Assembly (NCBI RefSeq): GCF_000302595.1
Contig: NZ_JH947126.1
Span: 711,223 to 775,222, forward strand
Reading direction: 5' to 3'
Origin: Pedobacter arcticus A12
GTDB taxonomy: Bacteria; Bacteroidota; Bacteroidia; Sphingobacteriales; Sphingobacteriaceae
Length of the DNA stretch: 64,000 nt
Part shown: positions 1 through 8,656 of the stretch, piece after piece
Layout of the letters: every line of letters begins with the position of its first letter
Position numbering within the stretch: position 1 is the first letter of the stretch
Program-made: the position numbers and the translations under genes
Notes under the pieces: model-generated
What the model was told of the DNA's origin: nothing
What the model saw: only the letters and a program-made list of their open reading frames with translations
Databases searched by the model: none

Positions 1-21
1 TCTTTCTGCTGGGCTTTTCAT
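1..21 (-). CDS. Start of an unidentified gene leaving the window
   Basis: An ATG on the minus strand opens a frame reading MKSPAER up to the window edge. A purine-rich AAAGAGAAACC lies just before it. Only seven codons are visible, so no function can be given and the start itself is tentative. Confidence 0.25.
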
Positions 22-237
22 GGTTTCTCTTTTTAGTTTTGATAAATAGAATATAAATATGTTAAAACAAATATGTTGCCAAGGAGGATTAATGATGGAA
101 GGAGCTAATTAATTTTGAAGGATTGAATGATAGGATACTTTTCAAGTTTCTTAATAATGATTAAATTTTGAATGAGTGAAGGATTAAATGCTTTCGAGTT
201 TTTTAGCCTCTTGGTTCTTGGATATTGATTCTTACTT
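22..237. other. Intergenic spacer with degenerate repeats
   Basis: No gene is visible. The spacer holds degenerate copies of a GAATGAGTGAAGGATT-like word (about 115-190), also seen near 4981 and 11358. At 209-241 there is a TTGGTTCTTGG...TTGATTCTTACTTCTAA stretch that resembles the sub-motifs of the tandem array at 15 kb. These look like genome-specific intergenic low-complexity repeats. Confidence 0.4.
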
Positions 238-1380
238 CTAAGACAGACTTGCTTTCGCAAAAACCTCTTTTACTTTTTCTACCGTATAATCTATTTCTTC
301 TTTGGTATTAAACTTTGAGAAAGAAAACCGTATTGACGGATGACCTGGATTGCCACCAATTGCAGTCAACACGTGTGAACCAATGTTTGAACCGGATGAA
401 CAGGCACTCCCGCCCGATGCCGAAATCCCATTGATATCCAAATTAAATAAAAGCATATCTGCCATATCCATTTTTGGAAAACGGACATTCAACACGGTGT
501 ATAAACTTTTATCAGCATCTGTTTCTCCATTAAAATCTATCGTTGGAATTGCTTTTTGCAAAGCTTCTTTCATATAATTCTTTAAATCTTGGATGTGGTT
601 TTTATGTAAATCCATATCAGCGTAAGCTAATTCTAAAGCTTTTGCTAAACCAACAATGCCATAAACATTTTCTGTTCCGCCACGCATATTACGTTCCTGT
701 GCGCCACCGTATAGCAATGGTTTTATCTTAACAGCTGGATTTACAAATAAAAAACCTACACCTTTTGGCCCATGCAATTTATGAGCAGAGCAAACCACAA
801 AATGCGCTTTTAAGGTGCTTAAATCATGCGGATAATGCCCCATCGTTTGTACCGTATCTGTATGAAAAATAGCATTATATTTTTCGCAGACCTCACCCAC
901 ACTTTCAATATCTGTTAGCGTTCCAAGTTCGTTATTAGCATGCATTAAAGAAACCAAACTCCGTTCATTTGCAGTCAATAATTCTTCCAGATGTGCATAA
1001 TCGATATTACCTTTTTCATCAACATTAACATAACTCAATTTTATAACTCCAGTATTTTCAAGCATCTCTAAGGTATGCAAAACAGCATGATGCTCTATTT
1101 TTGAAGTGATGGCATGAGTTAGTTCGAAATCTCGGACAGCAGACCGAATTGCAGTATTATCCGCTTCTGTTCCGCCAGAAGTGAAAAAGATATTTGATGG
1201 TGCAGTTTTCAACAACGTAGCAACAGACTTACGGGCTTTTTCTACCAAGGTCCGTACTTCTCGCCCATGCGAATGAATAGATGATGGATTGCCATAATAG
1301 TTATCCATCACCTCTACCATCACTTTTAATACTTCTTTATCAATGGGCGTTGTTGCTGCGTTATCGAGGTAAATTTTCAT
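238..1380 (-). CDS. Cysteine desulfurase (IscS/NifS-like)
   Basis: Pyridoxal-phosphate enzyme that removes sulfur from L-cysteine, giving alanine and an enzyme persulfide for iron-sulfur cluster or thio-cofactor synthesis in the cytoplasm. The 380-residue protein is full length for the class V aminotransferase fold. It starts MKIYLDNAATTP. The PLP lysine lies in SAHKLHGPKG (K201) and the catalytic cysteine in SGGSACSSGS (C327), the IscS-type loop. No scaffold gene (iscU or sufU) is adjacent, so its sulfur acceptor cannot be read from context. About 60 bp downstream of glmM on the same strand; a shared transcript is possible. The family call is firm; the subtype is inferred. Confidence 0.93.
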   Translation of the reverse strand: MKIYLDNAATTPIDKEVLKVMVEVMDNYYGNPSSIHSHGREVRTLVEKARKSVATLLKTAPSNIFFTSGGTEADNTAIRSAVRDFELTHAITSKIEHHAVLHTLEMLENTGVIKLSYVNVDEKGNIDYAHLEELLTANERSLVSLMHANNELGTLTDIESVGEVCEKYNAIFHTDTVQTMGHYPHDLSTLKAHFVVCSAHKLHGPKGVGFLFVNPAVKIKPLLYGGAQERNMRGGTENVYGIVGLAKALELAYADMDLHKNHIQDLKNYMKEALQKAIPTIDFNGETDADKSLYTVLNVRFPKMDMADMLLFNLDINGISASGGSACSSGSNIGSHVLTAIGGNPGHPSIRFSFSKFNTKEEIDYTVEKVKEVFAKASLS

Positions 1381-1441
1381 GGTTTTAATAATGATAGAAT
1401 TTTGAAGTGAAGAGCGTTAAAATCTTTCTACTTTTCACTTT

Positions 1442-2833
1442 CTACTTTTGACTTTTTAAAATCTCTTTTATATCCGCAATTATCTTATTCGCCAAACTCT
1501 CCGCGGCCGTTTCGGAACTTGCCTCAGAATAAATTCTGATAATAGGTTCTGTGTTTGATCTTCTTAAATGCACCCACTGTTTATCAAATTCAATTTTTAA
1601 ACCATCAATAGTACTGTGTGGTTGCGCTTTATATTTCTCTTCCACCTTCAACAACAAATTATCGATATCCATTTCTGGCGTTAATGTGATTTTGTTCTTA
1701 GAGATAAAATATGATGGATAACTAGCTCTCAATTTAGAAATTGTACCGCCAAATTTAGCCAAATGCGTTAAAAATAAAGCAATCCCTACCAAAGCATCTC
1801 TTCCGTAATGCAATTCTGGATAAATTACCCCACCATTTCCTTCACCACCAATTACAGCATTTTTTGCTTTCATTAGGTTTACTACGTTCACCTCTCCTAC
1901 TGCAGAAGCGTGATATTCGCCACCAGCCTTTTCGGTAACATCGCGTAGCGCTCTTGTAGATGAAAGGTTAGAAACCGTATTTCCCTTTTTATTTTTTAGG
2001 ATATAATCCGCCACAGCCACCAAAGTATATTCCTCGCCAAAAACGTTTCCATCTTCGCACACAAAGCAAAGTCGGTCTACATCTGGGTCAACGGCAATAC
2101 CTAAATCAGCATTTTTTGCAGTTACCTCTTTTGCTAAAGCCGTCAAATTTTCTGGTAAAGGTTCTGGGTTGTGCGGAAAATCCCCGTCTGGCTTGCAGTA
2201 CAACTCGAAGATAGTTTTTACACCTAAAGCTTTCAGTAAAGCAGGGACAAATATACCTCCAGATGAATTTACGCAATCAATGGCTACTTTAAAATCAGCA
2301 TTTTTGATGGCTTCAACATCCACCAAAGGCAAAGCCAAAATCTGGTCGATGTGTTTTTGCATATAAGTTTCATCTTGCCTCACTTTCCCTAAATCATCCA
2401 CTTCGGCAAAAGTAATATCCGTATCTTCTGCAATTTCTAAAACCTTTTTACCGTCTTCATCATTAATAAATTCGCCATTATGGTTTAGTAATTTTAAAGC
2501 GTTCCATTGTTTTGGATTATGACTAGCGGTAATGATAATTCCACCACCAGCGTTTTCTAAAGGAACAGCAATCTCAACCGTTGGCGTGGTAGACAAACCC
2601 ACATCAACCACATCAATGCCTATTCCCTGTAATGTGCCCACTACTAAATTGCGCACCATTTCGCCCGAAATACGAGCATCACGACCTACTACGATTTTCT
2701 TTTTTCCAGTTTGTGCCATTACCCATATACCAAAAGCCGTGGTAAATTTCACAATATCCGTTGGTGTTAAAGCGTCGCCTGCTTTACCGCCAATTGTTCC
2801 TCTTATTCCAGAGATTGATTTTATTAAAGTCAC
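1442..2833 (-). CDS. glmM: Phosphoglucosamine mutase (phosphohexomutase family)
   Basis: Interconverts glucosamine-6-phosphate and glucosamine-1-phosphate on the way to UDP-GlcNAc for the cell wall. All alpha-D-phosphohexomutase hallmarks are present in the 463 residues: the phosphoserine loop TASHNP (S104), the metal loop DPDVDR, the sugar loop GEGNGG, and the C-terminal phosphate loop RRSNTEPIIRIYSEA. The sugar loop differs from the GEQSGH of E. coli-type GlmM and resembles archaeal-type mutases, so phosphomannomutase or phosphoglucomutase activity cannot be excluded. Divergent from the methyltransferase gene, with a 124-bp spacer carrying both promoters. Confidence 0.88.
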   Translation of the reverse strand: MTLIKSISGIRGTIGGKAGDALTPTDIVKFTTAFGIWVMAQTGKKKIVVGRDARISGEMVRNLVVGTLQGIGIDVVDVGLSTTPTVEIAVPLENAGGGIIITASHNPKQWNALKLLNHNGEFINDEDGKKVLEIAEDTDITFAEVDDLGKVRQDETYMQKHIDQILALPLVDVEAIKNADFKVAIDCVNSSGGIFVPALLKALGVKTIFELYCKPDGDFPHNPEPLPENLTALAKEVTAKNADLGIAVDPDVDRLCFVCEDGNVFGEEYTLVAVADYILKNKKGNTVSNLSSTRALRDVTEKAGGEYHASAVGEVNVVNLMKAKNAVIGGEGNGGVIYPELHYGRDALVGIALFLTHLAKFGGTISKLRASYPSYFISKNKITLTPEMDIDNLLLKVEEKYKAQPHSTIDGLKIEFDKQWVHLRRSNTEPIIRIYSEASSETAAESLANKIIADIKEILKSQK

Positions 2834-2957
2834 TTTGTCGTCGTTAATTTTCGAATGTGGTAAAATTAAAAATATAAAATGGGTTAATTCATCTTATTTT
2901 AAACAACACCTTAAAAAGGTAATTTATATATTTGCACATCATTGTTAGATAAAGCTC

Positions 2958-3695
2958 ATGCCTAAAAAATGGTTCCAAAATTGGTTTAATTCTCCTTATT
3001 ATCACATTCTTTACAAAAAAAGAGACGATGAGGAAGCTGAGCTTTTCATAGATAATTTATGTGGTTTTTTAAAGCCTAAAGCTGGTAGCCGAATGTTGGA
3101 TATCGCTTGTGGAAGGGGTCGACATGCAATTTATTTAAACAAAAAAGGTTTCGAGGTTACTGGTATAGACCTCTCTTTTAGCAGCATTAAGTTTGCACAA
3201 CAGTTTGAGAATAAAAACCTCCATTTCTATGTGCATGACATGCGCCAGCCTTTCTATATCCGCTATTTTGATTTCGTTTTTAACATTTTTACCAGTTTCG
3301 GTTACTTTGAAACAGATAAAGACCATATAAACGCCCTAAAATCATTTAAAAAAGCTTTGAAAAAAGATGGATTGTTAGTTTTTGACTATATGAACAGTCA
3401 GAAAATAATTAACCATTTAGTCACCAAAGAAACAAAGGAAGTTGACGGCATTGAGTTCCATATCAGCAGACAGGTTATTGGTGGTAATATCGTGAAAACC
3501 ATTGATTTTGAGCACCGTAATAAACATTTCGCTTTTAAAGAAGAAGTGAAAGATTTTAAAACTCCGGATTTTGAGCGACTTTTCAGTGCCGCCGGTTTAC
3601 AGATTATCCATACTTTTGGGGATTATAACTTAAATACTTTCGACATCAACAAATCAGATCGATTAATTTTTATTTGTAAAAAAACAGATGCTTGA
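2958..3695 (+). CDS. Class I SAM-dependent methyltransferase
   Basis: Cytosolic methyltransferase of 245 residues with unknown substrate. SAM-binding motif I is MLDIACGRGRHA (about residues 46-57), followed by an acidic strand end (TGIDLS). The middle YFDFVFNIFTSFGYF is typical of the UbiE-like fold. A TATATTTG box at about 2929-2936 fits a Bacteroidota -7 element. It overlaps the next gene by 8 bp, so the two are probably co-transcribed. No signal peptide or membrane segment. The fold assignment is solid and the role is unknown. Confidence 0.82.
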   Translation: MPKKWFQNWFNSPYYHILYKKRDDEEAELFIDNLCGFLKPKAGSRMLDIACGRGRHAIYLNKKGFEVTGIDLSFSSIKFAQQFENKNLHFYVHDMRQPFYIRYFDFVFNIFTSFGYFETDKDHINALKSFKKALKKDGLLVFDYMNSQKIINHLVTKETKEVDGIEFHISRQVIGGNIVKTIDFEHRNKHFAFKEEVKDFKTPDFERLFSAAGLQIIHTFGDYNLNTFDINKSDRLIFICKKTDA

Positions 3696-4254
3696 AGAAA
3701 TCATCAGGCTTGACCATCAGCTATTTCAAGCCATAAACACAGGGTTAGGTAATGCTTTTTTTGATTGGTTGATGCCTATCATGCGTAATAAATATACTTG
3801 GATTCCTCTATATATCGGTATCATATTTTTTGCGATAAAAGCTTATAAAGTCAAAGGTTTATATTTCGTTATATTTTTAGCGGCTACTGTTGGCATTGCC
3901 GATTTTGGTAGCGCCAGCATTATAAAACCCATTTTTAAACGAGACAGACCCTGTAATGAAGTTGCTTTTCAGCCAGTTGTGCTATCGCGAGTGCCTTGTG
4001 GTTCGGGAAAAAGTTTCCCGTCTACACATGCTTCAGACCATTTTTCTATTGCCATATTTTTGGTTGTTATTTTCCGGAAGAAATGGAAATACATCACAGC
4101 CATCGCCATTTTTTGGGCCGCTATTATATGCTTTGCACAAGTTTATGTGGGTGTGCATTTCCCAATCGACGTTATGGTTGGCGCCTTATTTGGCTCGGCT
4201 ATAGGCTATCTAGTAGCAAAAATATTTTTAAAATACGTTCCTTTTAAAGCATAA
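3688..4254 (+). CDS. PAP2-family membrane phosphatase
   Basis: Membrane phosphatase of the phosphatidic acid phosphatase type 2 family, probably acting on a lipid phosphate such as undecaprenyl pyrophosphate or phosphatidylglycerophosphate at the outer face of the inner membrane. The three motifs are in order: KPIFKRDRP, PSTHASDHFS and VYVGVHFPIDV, supplying the acid/base histidines. The 188 residues form about five hydrophobic helices. It overlaps the methyltransferase end and sits 1 bp before the ZIP gene, indicating a three-gene operon. The exact substrate is not shown by sequence. Confidence 0.88.
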   Translation: MLEEIIRLDHQLFQAINTGLGNAFFDWLMPIMRNKYTWIPLYIGIIFFAIKAYKVKGLYFVIFLAATVGIADFGSASIIKPIFKRDRPCNEVAFQPVVLSRVPCGSGKSFPSTHASDHFSIAIFLVVIFRKKWKYITAIAIFWAAIICFAQVYVGVHFPIDVMVGALFGSAIGYLVAKIFLKYVPFKA

Positions 4255-4255
4255 A

Positions 4256-4975
4256 ATGAGTTACTTCATTATATCATTATTGAGCCTTTGCGCATTACTA
4301 GGCGGTTTTGCGATTTTTGTAGTTAAAAAAAACAGCAACAATGCGCTTAAACTTATATTATCTTTTAGTGGTGCATTTCTTTTTGCCATTACGGTTCTAC
4401 ATTTATTACCCGATGTTTACGAGAGCGATCATACGCATTTAATTGGCTTATTTATTTTAGGAGGATTTGTGTTGCAGATTCTTTTAGAGCAGTTTTCGCA
4501 AGGCATTGAACACGGACATATCCATGTACATAGTCACCAAAAGAGCTTTCCTTGGGGTATTATGCTAAGCTTATGTTTACACGCATTTTTAGAGGGGATG
4601 CCGCTAACAGCAAAACATAACGAACAACTGGTTTACGGAATTGCCATTCACCATATCCCCGCTGCCTTTGCTTTAGGAAGCGTATTATTGGCAAGCCATA
4701 TCAAAAAAAGTTCTGTTTCGGTCTTACTGATCGTTTTCGCAGCTATGTCGCCTTTGGGTTACATTTTTAGCTATGCATTAAGCAAAGGAGATGTGCAGAG
4801 TTTAGGAAGTTACTATCCTTACATTATGGGAATTGTGATTGGTATTTTCTTACATATCTCAACCACTATTTTATTTGAATCTAGCGTTGACCATAAGTTT
4901 TCTGTTAAAAAAACCATTGCTGTTTTATTAGGGATGAGCATTGCCTTGGCCGGATTCTTTTGGGGAGGGCATTAG
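4256..4975 (+). CDS. ZIP-family divalent metal transporter
   Basis: Inner-membrane transporter of 239 residues with about eight hydrophobic helices, expected to import zinc or another divalent metal. A histidine-rich loop EHGHIHVHSHQK (about residues 83-94) follows the third helix. The helix IV/V metal-site motifs are visible as LHAFLEG (HxxxEG) and IHHIPAAFALG. Last gene of the three-gene run beginning at 2958. The family assignment is clear and metal preference is inferred only. Confidence 0.87.
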   Translation: MSYFIISLLSLCALLGGFAIFVVKKNSNNALKLILSFSGAFLFAITVLHLLPDVYESDHTHLIGLFILGGFVLQILLEQFSQGIEHGHIHVHSHQKSFPWGIMLSLCLHAFLEGMPLTAKHNEQLVYGIAIHHIPAAFALGSVLLASHIKKSSVSVLLIVFAAMSPLGYIFSYALSKGDVQSLGSYYPYIMGIVIGIFLHISTTILFESSVDHKFSVKKTIAVLLGMSIALAGFFWGGH

Positions 4976-5035
4976 TTTTAATGAGAGAAGGATTGAATTT
5001 GAAGGAGTGAGTAAATATTAAAATATGTCCTCTTC

Positions 5036-6199
5036 TTAATCGTTTCTTAATACTATGTACCAAGGAGCGTGTAAATAACCCTGCTTCAGTCTCACCGTTA
5101 CAAAATCTCCAGTATATATATTGTTAAACATTCTACGGGAAACCTTTTCATTATTTATTTTTTGTTGTGGTCCCCATTTATTTAATTGCAGATAATGGCT
5201 TGTACTTTTACCCCGCGTAACATGTTTATCTAAAACAGCAACCTTAAAAAGTGACTGTTCTGACTTATCCAATACACAATTAACGGTTCTAATACAGCCA
5301 AAGCCATAAACAATTACCACAATTAACATGATTACAGATTGGCCTAGTACAGATGGGACTGATCTATTTATACCTCTAAAATAAAGTAGAAAAAACACCA
5401 AACTACAAAAAACTATTAACGGTATCCAAAGCTCATCATAATTTAATAAATTAAAATCAGTTGTTTTAATAAGCAACATAGTACACGGCAAAGCAAAGCC
5501 AATCAATATTTGCGGGTAAATACTCCGCTTATTATTTGATAAAAATTTAATCAAGTCGAAACAGTATAATAAGACAATGCCTAATAATGGAAAAATCAAT
5601 AACGCTACATATGCAAATTGCTGTTTAAAAAAAAGCAAAATAAACCCAAAAACTCCTCCCCAAATATTATAGGCGAGTGCCAACTCCTTAGCCGTTTTAA
5701 GTTTTGCTTTTAGCCCATCTTCTAATAAACCATAAGTTTCATCTTTTAAAAAATTTTGAATTCCCATCTCCAAATCCAAGGCATCTAAATCTCGAAAATT
5801 TTCGTTTAACCAATTTACAATCAAACTACCTTGACTAAACTCAAAATAAGATAAAATAGTCATCGTAGAGCCTTGGTAAGGAACTACTTTTATCATCTTA
5901 GGAAACAACCGATATCCTTTAATATCAGCAATTAAAAATTATCTACTCGAAAATAGACCTTTATATAAAATACTGTCTTCGCTTATAATAACCTTTCTGA
6001 TTTGAAAAGATACTACAAGTAAAACGCCTATTAAAACACCACATACTGGCAACAACCACATATAAGTACCACTTACGGCTACTCCATTAACGATACTTAA
6101 TCCCGAAAAGGTAAATAATACAAAAGCAAAAAATCCGTAGATAATCTTAGATATAATTGAAACTCCAAAACGTTGTTCCCCGACTTGTGAGCTACTCAT
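5036..6199 (-). pseudogene. Polytopic membrane protein split by an in-frame TAA
   Basis: Two open segments (6199-5942 and 5938-5036) lie in the same frame, separated only by TAA at 5939-5941. Read through, they form one protein of about 387 codons starting MSSSQVGEQRFG. It has two N-terminal membrane helices, then a stretch reading ILYKGLFSSR-stop-FLIADIKGYR, a pattern I associate with PH-like membrane proteins. About five further helices follow, then a soluble C-terminal domain of about 75 residues. GAA to TAA is the simplest origin of the stop. Either it is a recent pseudogene, a sequencing error, or two separate products with the second starting at TTG 5908. The family is not recognised with confidence. 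Confidence 0.6.
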
Positions 6200-6411
6200 T
6201 TGTAGATTTAATTTATTCGATAAAAATAAATTTTTTTCCAATTTTATTTCAACAAACCAAATAAAAAATCGTTTTTCTATCGTAAAAGAATATATGGTAT
6301 TATAAACAATAGTGTGATACTCTAGCAACCTCGTAGCTTAACAAACTAAAAAAATAAGATAATTTAAACCGATAACTATTTATCATTATATTTGCCACAC
6401 AAAATAATGAT

Positions 6412-6633
6412 ATGAAAAAAAATATTGGTACCCTTATCCTAATTATTGGAGTTTTAATAGTAGTAGGTTCAGTAGTTTTAACTAATGCACACTCTTTCAA
6501 TCCGGCAGATTCTGACGCAGGAACACACGCAGCCGCTGCGATATTTTTTGGAGGGTTAGCTGTTGGTGGCGTTGGTATTGTATTACTTGCTAACTCAATG
6601 CCAGATTACAGAGAAAAATCTAAGCGCTCATAA
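6412..6633 (+). CDS. Small two-helix membrane protein
   Basis: A 73-residue protein with an N-terminal hydrophobic helix (about residues 5-25), a short polar loop NAHSFNPADSDAGTHA and a second Gly/Ala-rich helix (about 40-60), ending in a basic tail YREKSKRS. I do not recognise the family. A TATATTTG box just upstream (about 6386-6393) fits a Bacteroidota promoter -7 element, and a clear terminator lies 70 bp downstream, so it is probably a single-gene transcript. Divergent from the broken membrane gene. Confidence 0.6.
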   Translation: MKKNIGTLILIIGVLIVVGSVVLTNAHSFNPADSDAGTHAAAAIFFGGLAVGGVGIVLLANSMPDYREKSKRS

Positions 6634-6706
6634 GATCAAACTCAAAAGACTAACAGCATTTATTAAATAAAATATCCGCCAGTTCGGTTTATAAAATACG
6701 ATAGAA

Positions 6707-6737
6707 AATCCTTCCAACTTTGGTAGGATTTTTTTTT
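6707..6737. terminator. Intrinsic terminator between convergent genes
   Basis: AATCCTTCC and GGTAGGATT form a stem with one mismatch, followed by eight T residues on the plus strand. A short A run on the other side gives a weaker T tract for the minus-strand gene ending at 6739. Confidence 0.75.
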
Positions 6738-6738
6738 G

Positions 6739-7251
6739 TTAGATATCGTAATCTAAAAATTGGGCTACTGGCTTTATAGCAGCATAACAGGCTGTAAAAA
6801 CTAGAAAATCGAAATCAGACTTTTTATTACTTTTTAAAAGCGAAGAAATATTGATAATTGGTAAATGTTTCTTTTGCTTAGCAATGCCCAAATCAGCGCC
6901 ATGGAAATCATGTGCAACAACCTTTGTAAAATAAGTAAGTTCTTCGTCTCCAATGGAAAGTATCATTTGCACATTTTCCTTTTTCCCCAACTCAATAGCA
7001 CTGTTGATATCCTCACTAGTATAATTATTACCGGCGCACTCGTAGGTTATATGCTCAATACCATTAATATTTAGCAGTGAAACAACCCTTGCGTACAAAC
7101 CCGACTGTTTAATTGCATTCTCTGAAAAAACCACGAGCACCTTATTTCCAAAAAACAAACACTCATCACAAAGATTCTCCAAAACATTGCTGCCTTTTAA
7201 AATCTTTGTCTCATAATGATAGTTTGTATTGTCCATAATTATTATAACCAT
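6739..7251 (-). CDS. Half-length iron-alcohol-dehydrogenase-like protein
   Basis: A 170-residue protein resembling only the N-terminal nucleotide-binding half of iron-containing alcohol dehydrogenases (usually about 380 residues). NYHYETKILKGSNVLENL matches the start of that family, GNKVLVVFSENAIKQSGLY the first Rossmann strand, and KKENVQMILSIGDEE the place where active enzymes carry a glycine-rich GGGS loop. That loop is degenerate, and the metal-binding C-terminal domain is absent with no remnant downstream. The open frame is intact. Probably not a working dehydrogenase; it may be a binding or regulatory relic. Inferred from remembered family patterns. Confidence 0.55.
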   Translation of the reverse strand: MVIIIMDNTNYHYETKILKGSNVLENLCDECLFFGNKVLVVFSENAIKQSGLYARVVSLLNINGIEHITYECAGNNYTSEDINSAIELGKKENVQMILSIGDEELTYFTKVVAHDFHGADLGIAKQKKHLPIINISSLLKSNKKSDFDFLVFTACYAAIKPVAQFLDYDI

Positions 7252-7433
7252 AAAACCTTTAAAATGTTTTCGGTAAAAAGTACGAAATTAAAGAGCTTTC
7301 CGATTTTTTACAACGCAATCATAACAAGCTGACTTACCGTTAATGCAGTTAACTTACCACCCAATCTTTTACTTAAAAAAACCAATTACAGTTAAGCATA
7401 AAATTTTAACTTAGTTTCCTCAAACATTAAAAA

Positions 7434-8648
7434 ATGAACCCAAGAAAGAATATCATTCTATTAATCATTGTGGCATCCTTAGGTTACTTTGTCGACATCT
7501 ACGATTTGGTTTTATTCTCTGTAATTAGGGTCCAAAGCCTTAAAAGCATCGGTGTTGCCGAAGCTGATTTGTTAAGTGTAGGCGTAAAATTGATGAACGC
7601 TCAAATGATTGGGATGTTGATTGGTGGTATAATATGGGGGATCTTAGGTGATAAACTCGGACGGTTAAAGGTTCTTTTTGGGTCGATACTAATGTATTCC
7701 CTAGCCAATATCGCTAACGGATTTGTAACGGATATAAATACCTACGCAGTGGTCAGATTTATTGCTGGCGTGGGTTTAGCTGGCGAGTTAGGTGCTGGTA
7801 TTACGCTAGTTGCAGAAACAATGAGCACAAAAAACAGAGGCTACGGAACTATGATTGTTGCAGCAGTGGGTTTAATGGGAGCTGTTGTTGCAGGTTTAGT
7901 GGGAGATAAATTTGCTTGGCATACTGCTTATTTTATTGGTGGCGGAATGGGTTTGGTACTTTTAGTGCTGAGATTAGGCGTTATGGAATCGGGACTTTAT
8001 CAAAACATGGAACATAAAAACATTTCCAAAGGAAATATTCTCATGTTGTTCAACAACTGGGGAAGGTTTAAAAAGTATGTTAACTGTACCCTGATTGCCT
8101 TGCCAACATGGTTTGTAGTGGGTATTTTAATCACTTTTGCACCTGAGTTTGGTAAGGCTTTAGGCGCTACGGAAAAACTATCAGCAGGGGAAGGTATTCT
8201 ATTCACCTATTTGGGAATTTCCATTGGCGATTTAATTACAGGCTTTTTAAGTCAGATTTTCAAAACAAGAAAAAAAATCGTAGTCATTTTTCTGTTTGCT
8301 ACCTTATGCAGTATTCTACTTTTCCTATTCTCAACCGGGATGGATATTAAAACATACCGCATCATCTGCGTTCTTTTAGGGATTTCTACTGGTTTTTGGG
8401 TTATTTTTGTTACTATTGCAGCAGAGCAATTTGGAACCAATTTGCGTTCCACGGTTACTACCACTGTACCCAATTTCATTAGAGGATCTTTGGTATTGAT
8501 CACGCTCAGTTTCGAGTGGCTTAAATCTCCGTTCGGCATCATTAATTCGGCATTAATTGTAGGTATTTCTACGCTTATCATAGCTTTTTTAGCGGTTTAT
8601 AATCTCGAGGAAACTTATGGCAAGGATTTAAATTATGTAGAGGAATAA
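7434..8648 (+). CDS. MFS transporter
   Basis: Inner-membrane permease of 404 residues with 12 predicted helices. MFS motif A appears as GDKLGRLKVLFG after helix 2 (about residue 73), and RFIAGVGLAGELGAG matches helix 4 of the sugar/metabolite-type MFS group. Substrate unknown. It lies 8 bp before a ClC gene, which overlaps hemF, so the three probably share a transcript. The first residues are followed directly by helix 1, and a weakly AT-rich leader precedes the ATG. Confidence 0.8.
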   Translation: MNPRKNIILLIIVASLGYFVDIYDLVLFSVIRVQSLKSIGVAEADLLSVGVKLMNAQMIGMLIGGIIWGILGDKLGRLKVLFGSILMYSLANIANGFVTDINTYAVVRFIAGVGLAGELGAGITLVAETMSTKNRGYGTMIVAAVGLMGAVVAGLVGDKFAWHTAYFIGGGMGLVLLVLRLGVMESGLYQNMEHKNISKGNILMLFNNWGRFKKYVNCTLIALPTWFVVGILITFAPEFGKALGATEKLSAGEGILFTYLGISIGDLITGFLSQIFKTRKKIVVIFLFATLCSILLFLFSTGMDIKTYRIICVLLGISTGFWVIFVTIAAEQFGTNLRSTVTTTVPNFIRGSLVLITLSFEWLKSPFGIINSALIVGISTLIIAFLAVYNLEETYGKDLNYVEE

Positions 8649-8656
8649 TATAAAGA

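Noticed and set aside
5939-5941. Programmed read-through of the TAA as selenocysteine or pyrrolysine
   Set aside because: Pyrrolysine uses TAG and selenocysteine TGA. TAA fits neither, and no special stem was seen.
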